From: Chloroflexota bacterium
GTDB lineage: Bacteria; Chloroflexota; Dehalococcoidia; Dehalococcoidales; RBG-16-60-22
Reading direction: 5' to 3'
Length of the DNA stretch: 6,073 nucleotides
Assembly: GCA_022574315.1 (NCBI GenBank)
Contig: JACZSH010000088.1
Location: 1-6,073 of the forward strand
The notes below the pieces were generated by a model, which saw only the letters and a program-made list of their open reading frames with translations, was not told the origin of the DNA and ran no database searches. Both the position numbers and the translations under genes were made by a program. This document shows positions 1-5,971 of this stretch, one piece after another. Position 1 is the first letter of the stretch, and each line of letters starts with the position of its first letter.

Positions 1-51
1 GGGTTTCAGTCGGGACGCAATAAGATTTTTCCGGCGTTTATTTAAGACCGG
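1..51. other. Short non-coding edge downstream of the radical SAM gene
   Basis: After the extended radical SAM stop at 52-54 I see no ribosome binding site, open frame or terminator hairpin with a T run. The only pattern is the 8-base palindrome GACCGGTC at 46-53, which overlaps the stop codon. Whether the operon continues past the window edge cannot be judged. Confidence 0.4.
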
Positions 52-213
52 TCAATAAGTAATCTTTCCACCGGAAAGCTTCGAAATAATCAGCCTGAAG
101 GTACTTCGGTACCCGTACTTATACGTGTTTCTTTTGACAGCGCGCCAGTATTTTCGGGGTAAAGAGAGGTATTTCCAGGGATGCCTCCTCAGGTAGCTTC
201 TATAATTGGCATA
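52..213 (-). pseudogene. Out-of-frame C-terminal tail of the radical SAM protein
   Basis: Just past the (GA)7 repeat, the third frame encodes 53 residues from YANYRSYLRRHPWKY to LSGGKITY before a TGA at 52-54. The tail is rich in Arg, Lys and aromatic residues. I recall similar basic, aromatic endings after the TIM barrel in B12-type radical SAM proteins of glycan clusters, often starting around an RE-Y or REFYLRP-like stretch; here AERER-YANYRSYLRR would match. It has no start codon or ribosome binding site of its own and no other gene occupies the stretch, so it is best explained as the original end of the upstream gene. Confidence 0.65.
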
Positions 214-1505
214 TCTCTCTCTCTCTCTGCTTTTGCTTTTAAAGTCAGTAATTCGCTATCCGGATATTTAGTGAGGTTAACCACGATTGTACTACCGCGT
301 GAATACCCCATTTCAATCTTCGATAAGAAGTCTTCCTCATTTTTAATCAGACCTTCGGATAAAACCTGGTCATATAACGGTGACCCTGGCAGTGGAATGG
401 TCAAACTGAGTTGAGGATTTTTTGTATCCGGTAAGGGAAGAGAGCTGTGCACTCTTTTCATCATGTCCACAGTTTCCTGGATCGTATTTTCATCTTCGCC
501 CGGATAGCCGAACATCATCTGGATAACCGGGGTCAGGCCTGCTTTAAAAGTGTCCTTCAATGCTTTTTCGTTTTGCGCTACGGTAACACCCTTATTCATA
601 TTATCCAGGATTTTTTGACTCCCTGACTCAATACCATAGCCAATGCAAACACATCCGGCGTTTTTCATATACCGTAACAGGTCCGCATCGATGGTGTTAA
701 CTCTACCCTGACATCCCCAGATGATACCCAAAGGCCTTATTTTATCGCATAGCTCCTCTACCCGCTTCCGAGAAACCACCACCAGTTCATCATTGAACAG
801 GATGCTATCAACGGCGAATTTTTGTTTGAGAAATTTTATCTCTTCGACTACGTTCTCAACGGTTCTGAATCTGGCTCCCGCTATTGTTCGAGAACAAAAG
901 TTACACCGATAGGGACACCCCCGAGCCGTAATCATATTTATTGTTTTTTTACCAAACCCACCAAAAAGGTTGATGTGCTTGAAGTAAATCTCCACCGGGA
1001 AGAGTTCATAAGGTGAAAAAGGGATACTGTTTATGTTTTTGATATACTCCTGAGGTGGATTAGCCTGTATTTTGCCGTTCTTGGTATAATATATCCCCCG
1101 TACTTGTGCCAGATTATCCAGGTTCTCCACTATCTCTTTGATGGTGATATCTCCCTCACTGATAACACAAATGTCAGCATCAGTTTTTTCCAGAACCAGG
1201 TCGGGATGATAAGTAGACAGTGGCCCGCCAAGTATTATCTTGCCCGAGCGACGTTTTTTCAGTTCACTGGTCAACCATTTGATGTAAGAATACTGGGTCG
1301 AAAACGCGTTCACCCCCACCACATCATAACTGAGCTTATCCAATTCCTGACAGGTCTCTTCCTTACTGTAGTTGTGGGCATGAATATCCAATATTTCCAC
1401 TTCGGCTCCGATGTCTTTCAGCGCCGCGGCAATATAGCCCAGGCCCAGGGGGAATAAGCTAGGTTCTCGGCCGGTATGGGAGGGTTGAATTAACAGAACT
1501 TTCAC
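189..1505 (-). CDS. B12-binding-domain-type radical SAM protein, 3' end frameshifted
   Basis: This 438-residue reading starts at GTG 1503-1505, 3 bases after the dehydratase stop, with AGAGGGG upstream at a rather long spacing. The N-terminus (about 1-130) looks like a cobalamin-binding fold: KVLLIQPSH, PLGLGYIAAAL, and ILDIHAHN, where a DxHxxG motif would sit but the final Gly is Asn45. The radical SAM core follows with ARGCPYRCNFC, whose Cys197, Cys201 and Cys204 bind the 4Fe-4S cluster, then GYGIESG (289-295) and FGYPGE (332-337). Such proteins do radical C-methylations, rearrangements or couplings; the substrate here is unknown, though its operon suggests sugar tailoring. The reading ends in RERDMPIIEAT just after a (GA)7 repeat. 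The family-like basic C-terminal tail lies two bases out of frame and runs to base 52; losing one GA unit would give a 483-residue protein. Confidence 0.85.
   Translation of the reverse strand: MKVLLIQPSHTGREPSLFPLGLGYIAAALKDIGAEVEILDIHAHNYSKEETCQELDKLSYDVVGVNAFSTQYSYIKWLTSELKKRRSGKIILGGPLSTYHPDLVLEKTDADICVISEGDITIKEIVENLDNLAQVRGIYYTKNGKIQANPPQEYIKNINSIPFSPYELFPVEIYFKHINLFGGFGKKTINMITARGCPYRCNFCSRTIAGARFRTVENVVEEIKFLKQKFAVDSILFNDELVVVSRKRVEELCDKIRPLGIIWGCQGRVNTIDADLLRYMKNAGCVCIGYGIESGSQKILDNMNKGVTVAQNEKALKDTFKAGLTPVIQMMFGYPGEDENTIQETVDMMKRVHSSLPLPDTKNPQLSLTIPLPGSPLYDQVLSEGLIKNEEDFLSKIEMGYSRGSTIVVNLTKYPDSELLTLKAKAERERDMPIIEAT
214..228 (-). repeat. Dinucleotide simple repeat, A(GA)7
   Basis: Fifteen bases of pure alternating A and G on the minus strand (TC on the plus strand) lie inside the radical SAM gene and encode ERER. 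With one unit fewer, the frame runs through to the stop at 52-54; with the present number it stops at 189-191. Dinucleotide runs are known slippage sites in phase-variable surface genes of other bacteria, although tracts there are usually longer. Confidence 0.85.
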
Positions 1506-1508
1506 AAA

Positions 1509-2534
1509 TCAGTTACCCCTCTGTTTCGTCTGGCTATCTTTAATCACCGGTATCTCCTTGAGCATTACCGCTATCTCTTCCCTGGTAAGCAGTGTTTCGT
1601 CTTTAGAGGAATACCTTTTCACCGGAGCCTTTTTAGTCCCTTCTAATACTTGTGAAGTCAGTATAAACATGTCATCCAGTTCATAGACACTGGCTGCTTC
1701 TTCCTGCTCTATCAGCTCTTCGTGTTTCTTTTCCCCGGCCCTTTTTCCGATAATTTTTATCTTGATATCTGCCGGGTTATGGCCGTACCGGGGCGCCAGT
1801 TCTTCAATCATCACCTCTGCCAGGTCACCGATACGCAGGGCGGGCATTTTGAGGATAAATATTTCACCGCCGTTGGCCACTTCGGCGGCTTTCAGCATCA
1901 ACTCGGCAGCCCGGGGAATACCCATGACGAACCGGGTCATTTCCGGGTCGGTCACCATCACCGGCCCGCCATTTTCTATCTGTTCCCTGAACAGCGGCAC
2001 GACCGAGCCCCGGGAATCAAGCACGTTGCCAAGCCGAACGCAGGCAAAGGCGGTTTTCCTGGCCCCCTTGTAGTAGTTAGCCGAGATAGTCAACCGCTCG
2101 GCGAGCAGCTTGGTGGCACCCATGACGTTTATCGGGCTGACCGCCTTGTCCGTGCTGATGGCGATAAACTTGGTCACCTCTTCTTCCATCGCCGCCTCAA
2201 TCAGGTTTTGCGTTCCCAGCACGTTGGTCTTGACCGCTTCAAAAGGGTTGTACTCGCAAATGGGCACGTGCTTCAATGCTGCCGAGTGAAAAACATAGTC
2301 GATACCTGCCACGGCGTTTTTAATCCGTTCTTTATCCCGGATATCTCCGAGTAGTAATCTAATCTCGGGACGTCCGCCCAGGTCTTTTTCGAGGCAATTC
2401 AACCCGTTCTCATCGTTGCTCAGTATTCTTACCGCTCTCGGCCGGTATTGCAGTACTTTCTCTACAATCCCGTGGCCGACGGAGCCGGTACCGCCGGTAA
2501 CCAGTATATTCTTATCCTGAAATACGTTTGTCAT
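1509..2534 (-). CDS. UDP-GlcNAc 4,6-dehydratase, short SDR form (LegB/PglF-like)
   Basis: This 341-residue extended short-chain dehydrogenase has the NAD(P)-binding loop TGGTGSVG at 13-20, LLGDIRD at 61-67, and HSAALKHVPICEYNP at 83-97, a hallmark of the FlaA1/PglF/CapD dehydratases. The catalytic region is STDKAVSPINVMGATK (127-142): Thr128, Asp129 and Lys130 match the dehydratase triad, Lys142 is conserved, and the usual Tyr is Met138, as in PglF and WbpM. There are no N-terminal transmembrane helices, so it is the soluble short form. The C-terminus holds the GKRAGEKKHEELI block (263-275) typical of this group. The product would be UDP-2-acetamido-2,6-dideoxy-4-hexulose, substrate of the aminotransferase encoded 12 bases upstream. 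The ribosome binding site GAGGGG lies seven bases before ATG 2532-2534, overlapping the stop region of that gene. Met at the Tyr site is associated with C5-retaining enzymes, which favours the D-sugar branch. Confidence 0.93.
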   Translation of the reverse strand: MTNVFQDKNILVTGGTGSVGHGIVEKVLQYRPRAVRILSNDENGLNCLEKDLGGRPEIRLLLGDIRDKERIKNAVAGIDYVFHSAALKHVPICEYNPFEAVKTNVLGTQNLIEAAMEEEVTKFIAISTDKAVSPINVMGATKLLAERLTISANYYKGARKTAFACVRLGNVLDSRGSVVPLFREQIENGGPVMVTDPEMTRFVMGIPRAAELMLKAAEVANGGEIFILKMPALRIGDLAEVMIEELAPRYGHNPADIKIKIIGKRAGEKKHEELIEQEEAASVYELDDMFILTSQVLEGTKKAPVKRYSSKDETLLTREEIAVMLKEIPVIKDSQTKQRGN

Positions 2535-2546
2535 CTGCCTTCCCCT

Positions 2547-3677
2547 CTACGCAAAGAACATTACCATCTTCTCCGCGATGTAACTGATTTCGTCGTCGCT
2601 GAGTGCGGGATACATCGGTAAGCTCAAGACTTGCTCCGCCAGTCTCTCCGTAACCGGTAACTGGCAATCATATCCCAGGGTATTCTTGTAAAAATGGCTT
2701 AAATGCGCCGGTTCAAAGTACACTTTGCTCATTATTCCTTCTCCGGCCAGGTACTGAATCAGGGCATCCCTCTTTTCCCGCCCCTGGCTTATTTTTACGG
2801 TGAACATCTGGTACACGTGGCGCAAATCTGCCGGCACGCCCGGCACTTCTATTCCCGGTATCGACATCAGTTTACCGGTGAGGCTGGCTGCTTTCTGTCG
2901 GCGTATCCGAATAACTTCTTCTATCCGTGCCAGCTGGGCAATGCCCAGCGCGGCTATAATATCAGGCATGCGGAAATTATAGCCGAGTGTAACGTAGTCC
3001 GGACTTTCCGTGGTAGAGAAGTAGCCGGTGTTTTCCGACCTGCCGTGCGACCGAATCAGCCTGAGTTTCTCGGCTGTTTCCGCGGAGTCGGTGACCGCCG
3101 CCCCGCCCTCACCCGTGGTGATCACCTTGTTGGCACAGAAGCTGAGAATGGCACCGTCCCCGAAACCGCCCATTTTTTTGCCTCCCACCGTGGCACCGAG
3201 CGACTCCGCAGCGTCCTCGATGAGGAGTAGATTATGCTCACGGGCAATCTCGCTTAATTCTTCCACCCGGCAGGCGCCGCCGCCATAATGGACGGGTATT
3301 ATCGCCTTTGTCCGCGGGGTTATTTTTCTCCGGACATCCTCCGGGTCGAGGCCAAACGTCTTTTCTTCGATGTCGGCAAAAACGGGCCTGGCGCCGACGA
3401 ACAGGGGCGCATTCGCCGTGGCGATAAAAGTAAAGGAGGGGACGATAACCTCATCTCCTTCACCGATGCCGTAAGCCAGGAGAGCGGCATGCAGCGCCGA
3501 GGTCCCGGAGTTAAACGCCACCGCGTACTTTCGCCCCGTGTATTCAGCGAGCATGTTCTCAAATCGCTCAATATTGGGGCCAATCGCCCAGAACATCCCT
3601 CTCCGGATAGATTCAGTCGCCATTTTGACGTCTTCTTCATCCCAGTAGATTTTGAATAAGGGTATTTTCCAGTCCAT
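2547..3677 (-). CDS. DegT/DnrJ/EryC1/StrS-family PLP-dependent sugar aminotransferase
   Basis: This 376-residue fold-type I aminotransferase is complete. Visible landmarks are NSGTSALHAAL (56-66), which binds the PLP phosphate, PSFTFIATANA (80-90), PVHYGG (128-133), the PLP-ring aspartate in IEDAAES (Asp155), the Schiff-base lysine in SFCANKVITTGEGG (Lys184), and GYNFRMPDI (232-240), in which the NFR-M block is characteristic of the family. ATG 3675-3677 is preceded by GGAG with an 8-base spacer. The family transfers an amino group from glutamate to a keto sugar nucleotide. With a 4,6-dehydratase 12 bases downstream and a PglD/NeuD-like acetyltransferase upstream, the expected reaction is C4 amination of UDP-4-keto-6-deoxy-GlcNAc, the PglE/LegC role. 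PseC-like or perosamine synthase-like activity cannot be excluded from sequence alone. It is cytoplasmic, with no membrane segment. Confidence 0.93.
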   Translation of the reverse strand: MDWKIPLFKIYWDEEDVKMATESIRRGMFWAIGPNIERFENMLAEYTGRKYAVAFNSGTSALHAALLAYGIGEGDEVIVPSFTFIATANAPLFVGARPVFADIEEKTFGLDPEDVRRKITPRTKAIIPVHYGGGACRVEELSEIAREHNLLLIEDAAESLGATVGGKKMGGFGDGAILSFCANKVITTGEGGAAVTDSAETAEKLRLIRSHGRSENTGYFSTTESPDYVTLGYNFRMPDIIAALGIAQLARIEEVIRIRRQKAASLTGKLMSIPGIEVPGVPADLRHVYQMFTVKISQGREKRDALIQYLAGEGIMSKVYFEPAHLSHFYKNTLGYDCQLPVTERLAEQVLSLPMYPALSDDEISYIAEKMVMFFA

Positions 3678-3693
3678 AATTATTGCTCCAGGT

Positions 3694-3714
3694 ATATCAA
3701 CAATCTGTTGATAT
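3694..3714. repeat. Perfect 9-bp inverted repeat between acyltransferase and aminotransferase genes
   Basis: The arms ATATCAACA and TGTTGATAT are exact reverse complements around a 3-base spacer. The repeat fills half of the 43-base gap, the largest intact spacing in the operon. It is AT-rich and has no T run after it on the minus strand, so it is a poor intrinsic terminator. It could be an operator half-site pair or an mRNA hairpin just upstream of the aminotransferase ribosome binding site (GGAG, 3686-3689). Confidence 0.7.
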
Positions 3715-3720
3715 TAGTGT

Positions 3721-4365
3721 TTACCCGCTTTTATACTTTATGACTTTTGCCGGAACACCCACCACCACCGCATTAACAGGTACATCTTCAATAACCACTG
3801 CACCCCCTCCGACGGTAGCATTCCGGCCAATAGTTAAATGGTCAAGAATGATAGCGCCAATGCCTATATCGGCACCCTCTCCGATGGTAACACCGGCAGC
3901 TAAGCTTGCATCTGGTGCGATGTGAACATGGTTTTTAATGGTGCAATGGTGTGACAGTATAGCTCCTTCACCAATAATTACATTATCACCGATTACAGTA
4001 GCTATGTTTATTACCGCTCCTATCACTATCGACACACCCTGGCCAATCTGTACGTTTTTACCAATTAAAGCTGTCTCATGGATAGCATTAATCGGCTTCA
4101 TACCTATTTTTTTAATTCTTTCAAAGATGCCCGCCCGGGCACTGTTATTCCCTATCGCCACAATAGCTGCCTCAATACGACAGTTTTTGACTATTTGAGA
4201 CAGTGACTTGAAATCGCCAAGTACTGGTATTCCGGCTATCTGAGTGCTGTTAACATCTTTATTATCATCTAGAAAACCGGCCACTTTTACATCAGGACTG
4301 TCTTGCAAGATATCAAGCACAACCTTTCCCCACTCTCCTGCCCCGATGATTACAGTCCGTAACAT
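3721..4365 (-). CDS. NeuD/PglD-family sugar acyltransferase (left-handed beta-helix)
   Basis: This 214-residue enzyme has the standard two-domain NeuD/PglD layout. Residues 1-85 form a Rossmann-like sugar-nucleotide binding domain with GAGEWGK at 8-14 and FLDDN at 31-35. Residues 95-205 carry hexapeptide repeats (IGKNVQIGQG, IGDNVIIGEG, IGEGADIGIG, IGRNATVGGG) that form a trimeric beta-helix binding acetyl-CoA. The catalytic base should be His139 in SHHCTI; the neighbouring acidic residue common in the family is His140 here. VVGVPAKVIK near the end is the usual closing motif. The start is ATG 4363-4365, because the VIIGAG strand begins at once; an in-frame Met at 4479 would add 38 residues unlike the family. 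A weak GAAGAGAG lies just upstream. In a nonulosonate/bacillosamine setting this would N-acetylate the C4 amine made by the aminotransferase next door (LegH/PglD role). The gene is clearly more AT-rich than the deacetylase upstream. Confidence 0.88.
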   Translation of the reverse strand: MLRTVIIGAGEWGKVVLDILQDSPDVKVAGFLDDNKDVNSTQIAGIPVLGDFKSLSQIVKNCRIEAAIVAIGNNSARAGIFERIKKIGMKPINAIHETALIGKNVQIGQGVSIVIGAVINIATVIGDNVIIGEGAILSHHCTIKNHVHIAPDASLAAGVTIGEGADIGIGAIILDHLTIGRNATVGGGAVVIEDVPVNAVVVGVPAKVIKYKSG

Positions 4366-4538
4366 TGTACTCTCTTCGGATATAATGCAGTCCTTCTTAA
4401 AGTAGCCAAAGACGTCGCTCCGATGTCTGCATTCCGTCCCAGCTTCAAACCTTCCGGATACTGGCACATCCAGTTCCACCTGGTCATACCCGTTTCGTCA
4501 AATTCGGGTTGTTTCCAATCTTGAAATCGCTGTTCCAT
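4350..4538 (-). pseudogene. Truncated N-terminal remnant of a left-handed beta-helix (WbbJ-like) acetyltransferase
   Basis: The ATG at 4536-4538 overlaps the deacetylase TGA as TGATG, a typical translational-coupling junction, and opens a 62-residue frame. Residues 17-41 (GMTRWNW, then QYPEGLKLGRNADIGA) resemble, from memory, the N-terminus of hexapeptide acetyltransferases found in surface-sugar clusters, where WNW, a YPENLKLG-like stretch and then DIGAFTYI lead into the beta-helix. After DIGA the frame loses similarity (TSLATLRRT), while the frame two bases over reads DVFGYFKKDCIISEES, which could be the decayed continuation. No further helix coils follow, because the NeuD-like gene starts at 4365 and overlaps the end of this frame by 16 bases. 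I therefore read it as the 5' stump of a deleted acetyltransferase. It could instead be a small overlapping gene of unknown function, or a spacer that keeps ribosomes coupled to the next gene. Confidence 0.5.
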
Positions 4539-5206
4539 CACCGCATAATCTCTCTGACCAGCATGAACGCCTCGGCGGCGGCGATGCCGGCCTCCGAGCC
4601 TCTCTTTTGCGCCAGGACTTTCAGCATTTCCAGAGAGCGGGGATGAGGGTACTCCTTTAGTTCGCTGGCATAAGCCGACATTGCCGCCAGTTTGGTTTCC
4701 AGGGTATTCGCGATGTCCAGGTACACATTGGGGATAAAGACAGATTCGACGTCCGGTATTCCCCACTCTGTCTCCGAAAGTGTTTCGTAGCACAGTATCC
4801 GCGATACCGTGTTCCCCTCGAGTGGCCGCAGAGCCACCAGGGCCGCCTCAAAGACGAGCCGGTGGTCCCGATTAAGGTCTCCTTTGTGGGGAAGGTAGAC
4901 CACGTCCGGTTTCACGGCGTCGACCACCCGGGCGATGGCATTATTCAGCTCTTTTTGAGGCAGTGTGTCCAGCTTCACCGTGGGCAGGTCCAGGAAAGAG
5001 GTTTCCTTAATGCCAAGTATGCCGGAGGCTTCGTTTACTTCCTGTCTTTTTATCCTGATGACTTCCTCAGTCCACTCCGGGGGATAGGCCCGGGTGACCA
5101 CGCAGAGGTGGACTTCATCCCCCGCCGCCACATGCCCGGCAATGGTCCCTCCGCATCCCAGCACTTCATCATCCGGATGGGGCGCGATTACCAGTACTCT
5201 TTTCAT
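4538..5206 (-). CDS. PIG-L/LmbE-family zinc-dependent N-deacetylase
   Basis: This 222-residue protein starts at ATG 5204-5206 with AAAAGG eight bases upstream. The family opens with a metal-binding motif, seen here as IAPHPDDEVLGCGG (residues 7-20): His10 and Asp13 are the expected zinc ligands and Asp12 the likely general base. The third ligand is probably His115 in the NRDHRLVF block (112-119). The length is typical of the family. Known members remove acetyl groups from N-acetylglucosaminyl lipids (PIG-L), from mycothiol and bacillithiol precursors (MshB, BshB), and from other amino sugars. No signal peptide is visible, so it should act in the cytoplasm on a nucleotide sugar or free sugar. 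Its place among amino-sugar genes suggests it deacetylates an intermediate before another N-acyl group is added, but the substrate is inferred. Its stop overlaps the next ATG as TGATG. Base composition is markedly GC-rich compared with the acyltransferase gene downstream. Confidence 0.9.
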   Translation of the reverse strand: MKRVLVIAPHPDDEVLGCGGTIAGHVAAGDEVHLCVVTRAYPPEWTEEVIRIKRQEVNEASGILGIKETSFLDLPTVKLDTLPQKELNNAIARVVDAVKPDVVYLPHKGDLNRDHRLVFEAALVALRPLEGNTVSRILCYETLSETEWGIPDVESVFIPNVYLDIANTLETKLAAMSAYASELKEYPHPRSLEMLKVLAQKRGSEAGIAAAEAFMLVREIMR

Positions 5207-5209
5207 AAC

Positions 5210-5467
5210 TCAGACCTTTTCGGCAACAATATGCCACCGGGAATATTTTAAGTTCAAGTCGATGGGTTTCGATACGTCAATATATTTTTTCCCACCTGTG
5301 GAACTCTGTATGAAACCCTTATCTACGGTATAAAGCTCCGGAAATCTCCGTTCATGGCATTCTATATCAAAAATCCGGAATCCCTCAAACAATTCAATTA
5401 CTTGCTCCAGGTCAAAATAGTGTTGAATGATCCCTTTTTCGTAACCTTCCGCTAAAACAAAAGTATT
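5210..5467 (-). pseudogene. C-terminal part of the methyltransferase, out of frame
   Basis: Read on the minus strand one base back from the upstream frame, this stretch encodes 85 residues beginning NTFVLAEGYEKGIIQHYFD and ending RWHIVAEKV before a TGA stop at 5210-5212. It has the usual methyltransferase ending: a charged loop, HYFDLEQVIELFEGFRIFDI (roughly residues 16-35 of this piece) resembling the strand 6 region, and a final RWHIVAEK strand. The join makes continuous sense, EEVEK followed by NTFVLAEG, if one A is added to the A6 run. The first Met in this frame is 5390-5392 and I see no convincing ribosome binding site for it, so separate translation is unlikely. The following deacetylase gene starts 3 bases after the stop, and its AAAAGG ribosome binding site lies across the end of this piece. 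Confidence 0.75.
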
Positions 5468-5961
5468 TTTTCTACTTCTTCCCCTCTGCTAAATTCCGAG
5501 TCCCAGATTGAACGCAAAGTGAGGTAGAAATAAGCACCTTCCCTGGAGACTCTTTTTATTTCATTTATCGCCTTTTTAGCTTTGGTAAAAGAGACATGGT
5601 CAAGTACTTCATGAGAAATAACGACATCAAAATATTCGGCCTCAAACGGCAATCCTTCCACATCACCAACCATCAGTGCGACATGTAATCCCTGCTTAGC
5701 CACCCACGCCGTGGCAATTTCTATCGCCTCCTCGGATATATCAATACCGTAAACATCGTAACCTTGCTCGGCAAAAAATACCACATGTCTTCCGTTGCCA
5801 CAACCGGTATCCAGTATTTTCCCTACTTTTTTCCTTACATCGTAATCACCAATGCCAACTCTTCTCTGAAGATACCTTGCGGCAAATCTCACCACTCCCT
5901 CATTAGGATACCAGGTCCCGCCAAATGCTTTTGAATAAACTTTATCCCATCTTTTTACCAC
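5452..5961 (-). CDS. Class I SAM-dependent methyltransferase, N-terminal part of a frameshifted gene
   Basis: The gene starts at a GTG (5959-5961) preceded by AGAGAGG five bases upstream, 10 bases after the epimerase stop. The 169-residue product has a Rossmann methyltransferase core: motif I ILDTGCGNGRH at residues 49-59, the acidic end of strand 2 in YGIDIS (Asp74) that would bind the SAM ribose, GDVEGLPF at 99-106, and FDVVISHEVLDHV at 111-123. The frame then ends prematurely at ILLF. From residue 165 onward the family C-terminus continues in the -1 frame (bases 5467-5210), so the intact protein would be 250 residues. One extra A in the A6 run at 5466-5471 would restore it. The acceptor substrate is unknown; context suggests methylation of a sugar or its N-acyl group. 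As sequenced, the protein lacks its last strands and is probably inactive. Confidence 0.8.
   Translation of the reverse strand: MVKRWDKVYSKAFGGTWYPNEGVVRFAARYLQRRVGIGDYDVRKKVGKILDTGCGNGRHVVFFAEQGYDVYGIDISEEAIEIATAWVAKQGLHVALMVGDVEGLPFEAEYFDVVISHEVLDHVSFTKAKKAINEIKRVSREGAYFYLTLRSIWDSEFSRGEEVEKILLF
5466..5471 (-). repeat. A6 homopolymer run at the methyltransferase frameshift
   Basis: The minus strand reads gta gaa aaa ata ctt here. With seven A residues it would read gta gaa aaa aat act ttt, which joins the N- and C-terminal methyltransferase frames exactly. The run is short for phase variation, so a sequencing or assembly indel, or a fresh mutation, is at least as likely. Confidence 0.7.
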
Positions 5962-5971
5962 AGTGACCTCT

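Noticed and set aside
64..78. CTTTCC-ACC-GGAAAG hairpin as a terminator
   Set aside because: It has a six-base stem and a three-base loop, but no following T run, and it falls inside the tail coding sequence.
100..113. GGTAC-TTCG-GTACC hairpin as an operon terminator
   Set aside because: The 5-bp stem is perfect, with a stable UUCG loop on the plus strand, but no T run follows on either strand and it lies inside the out-of-frame radical SAM tail.
168..191. GAGGAGG after the radical SAM stop as the ribosome binding site of a further gene (frame LEIPLFTPKIL)
   Set aside because: No ATG, GTG or TTG follows at proper spacing, the frame closes after about 20 codons, and the same bases read well as RRHPW in the radical SAM tail frame.
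1722..2354. Long plus-strand open frame (210 codons) opposite the dehydratase
   Set aside because: It lies wholly inside a gene with clear family motifs, its translation is rich in His, Arg and Gly without any recognisable domain, and it has no ribosome binding site. The other plus-strand frames opposite the operon are shadows for the same reasons.
4366..4479. Upstream in-frame Met as start of the NeuD-like protein
   Set aside because: It would add 38 residues before the conserved VIIGAG strand, unlike the family. The extra residues overlap the acetyltransferase stump in another frame.
4539..4793. Extension of the 62-residue stump upstream into a 147-codon frame
   Set aside because: That part is entirely within the deacetylase gene in another frame, and its translation is Gly/Arg-rich without a domain. 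The coupled ATG at 4536-4538 is the sensible start.
5458..5475. Programmed -1 ribosomal frameshift in the methyltransferase
   Set aside because: The site A AAA ATA is not a standard tandem-slippage heptamer, and I see no obvious stimulatory hairpin or upstream Shine-Dalgarno-like element. A one-base indel is simpler.
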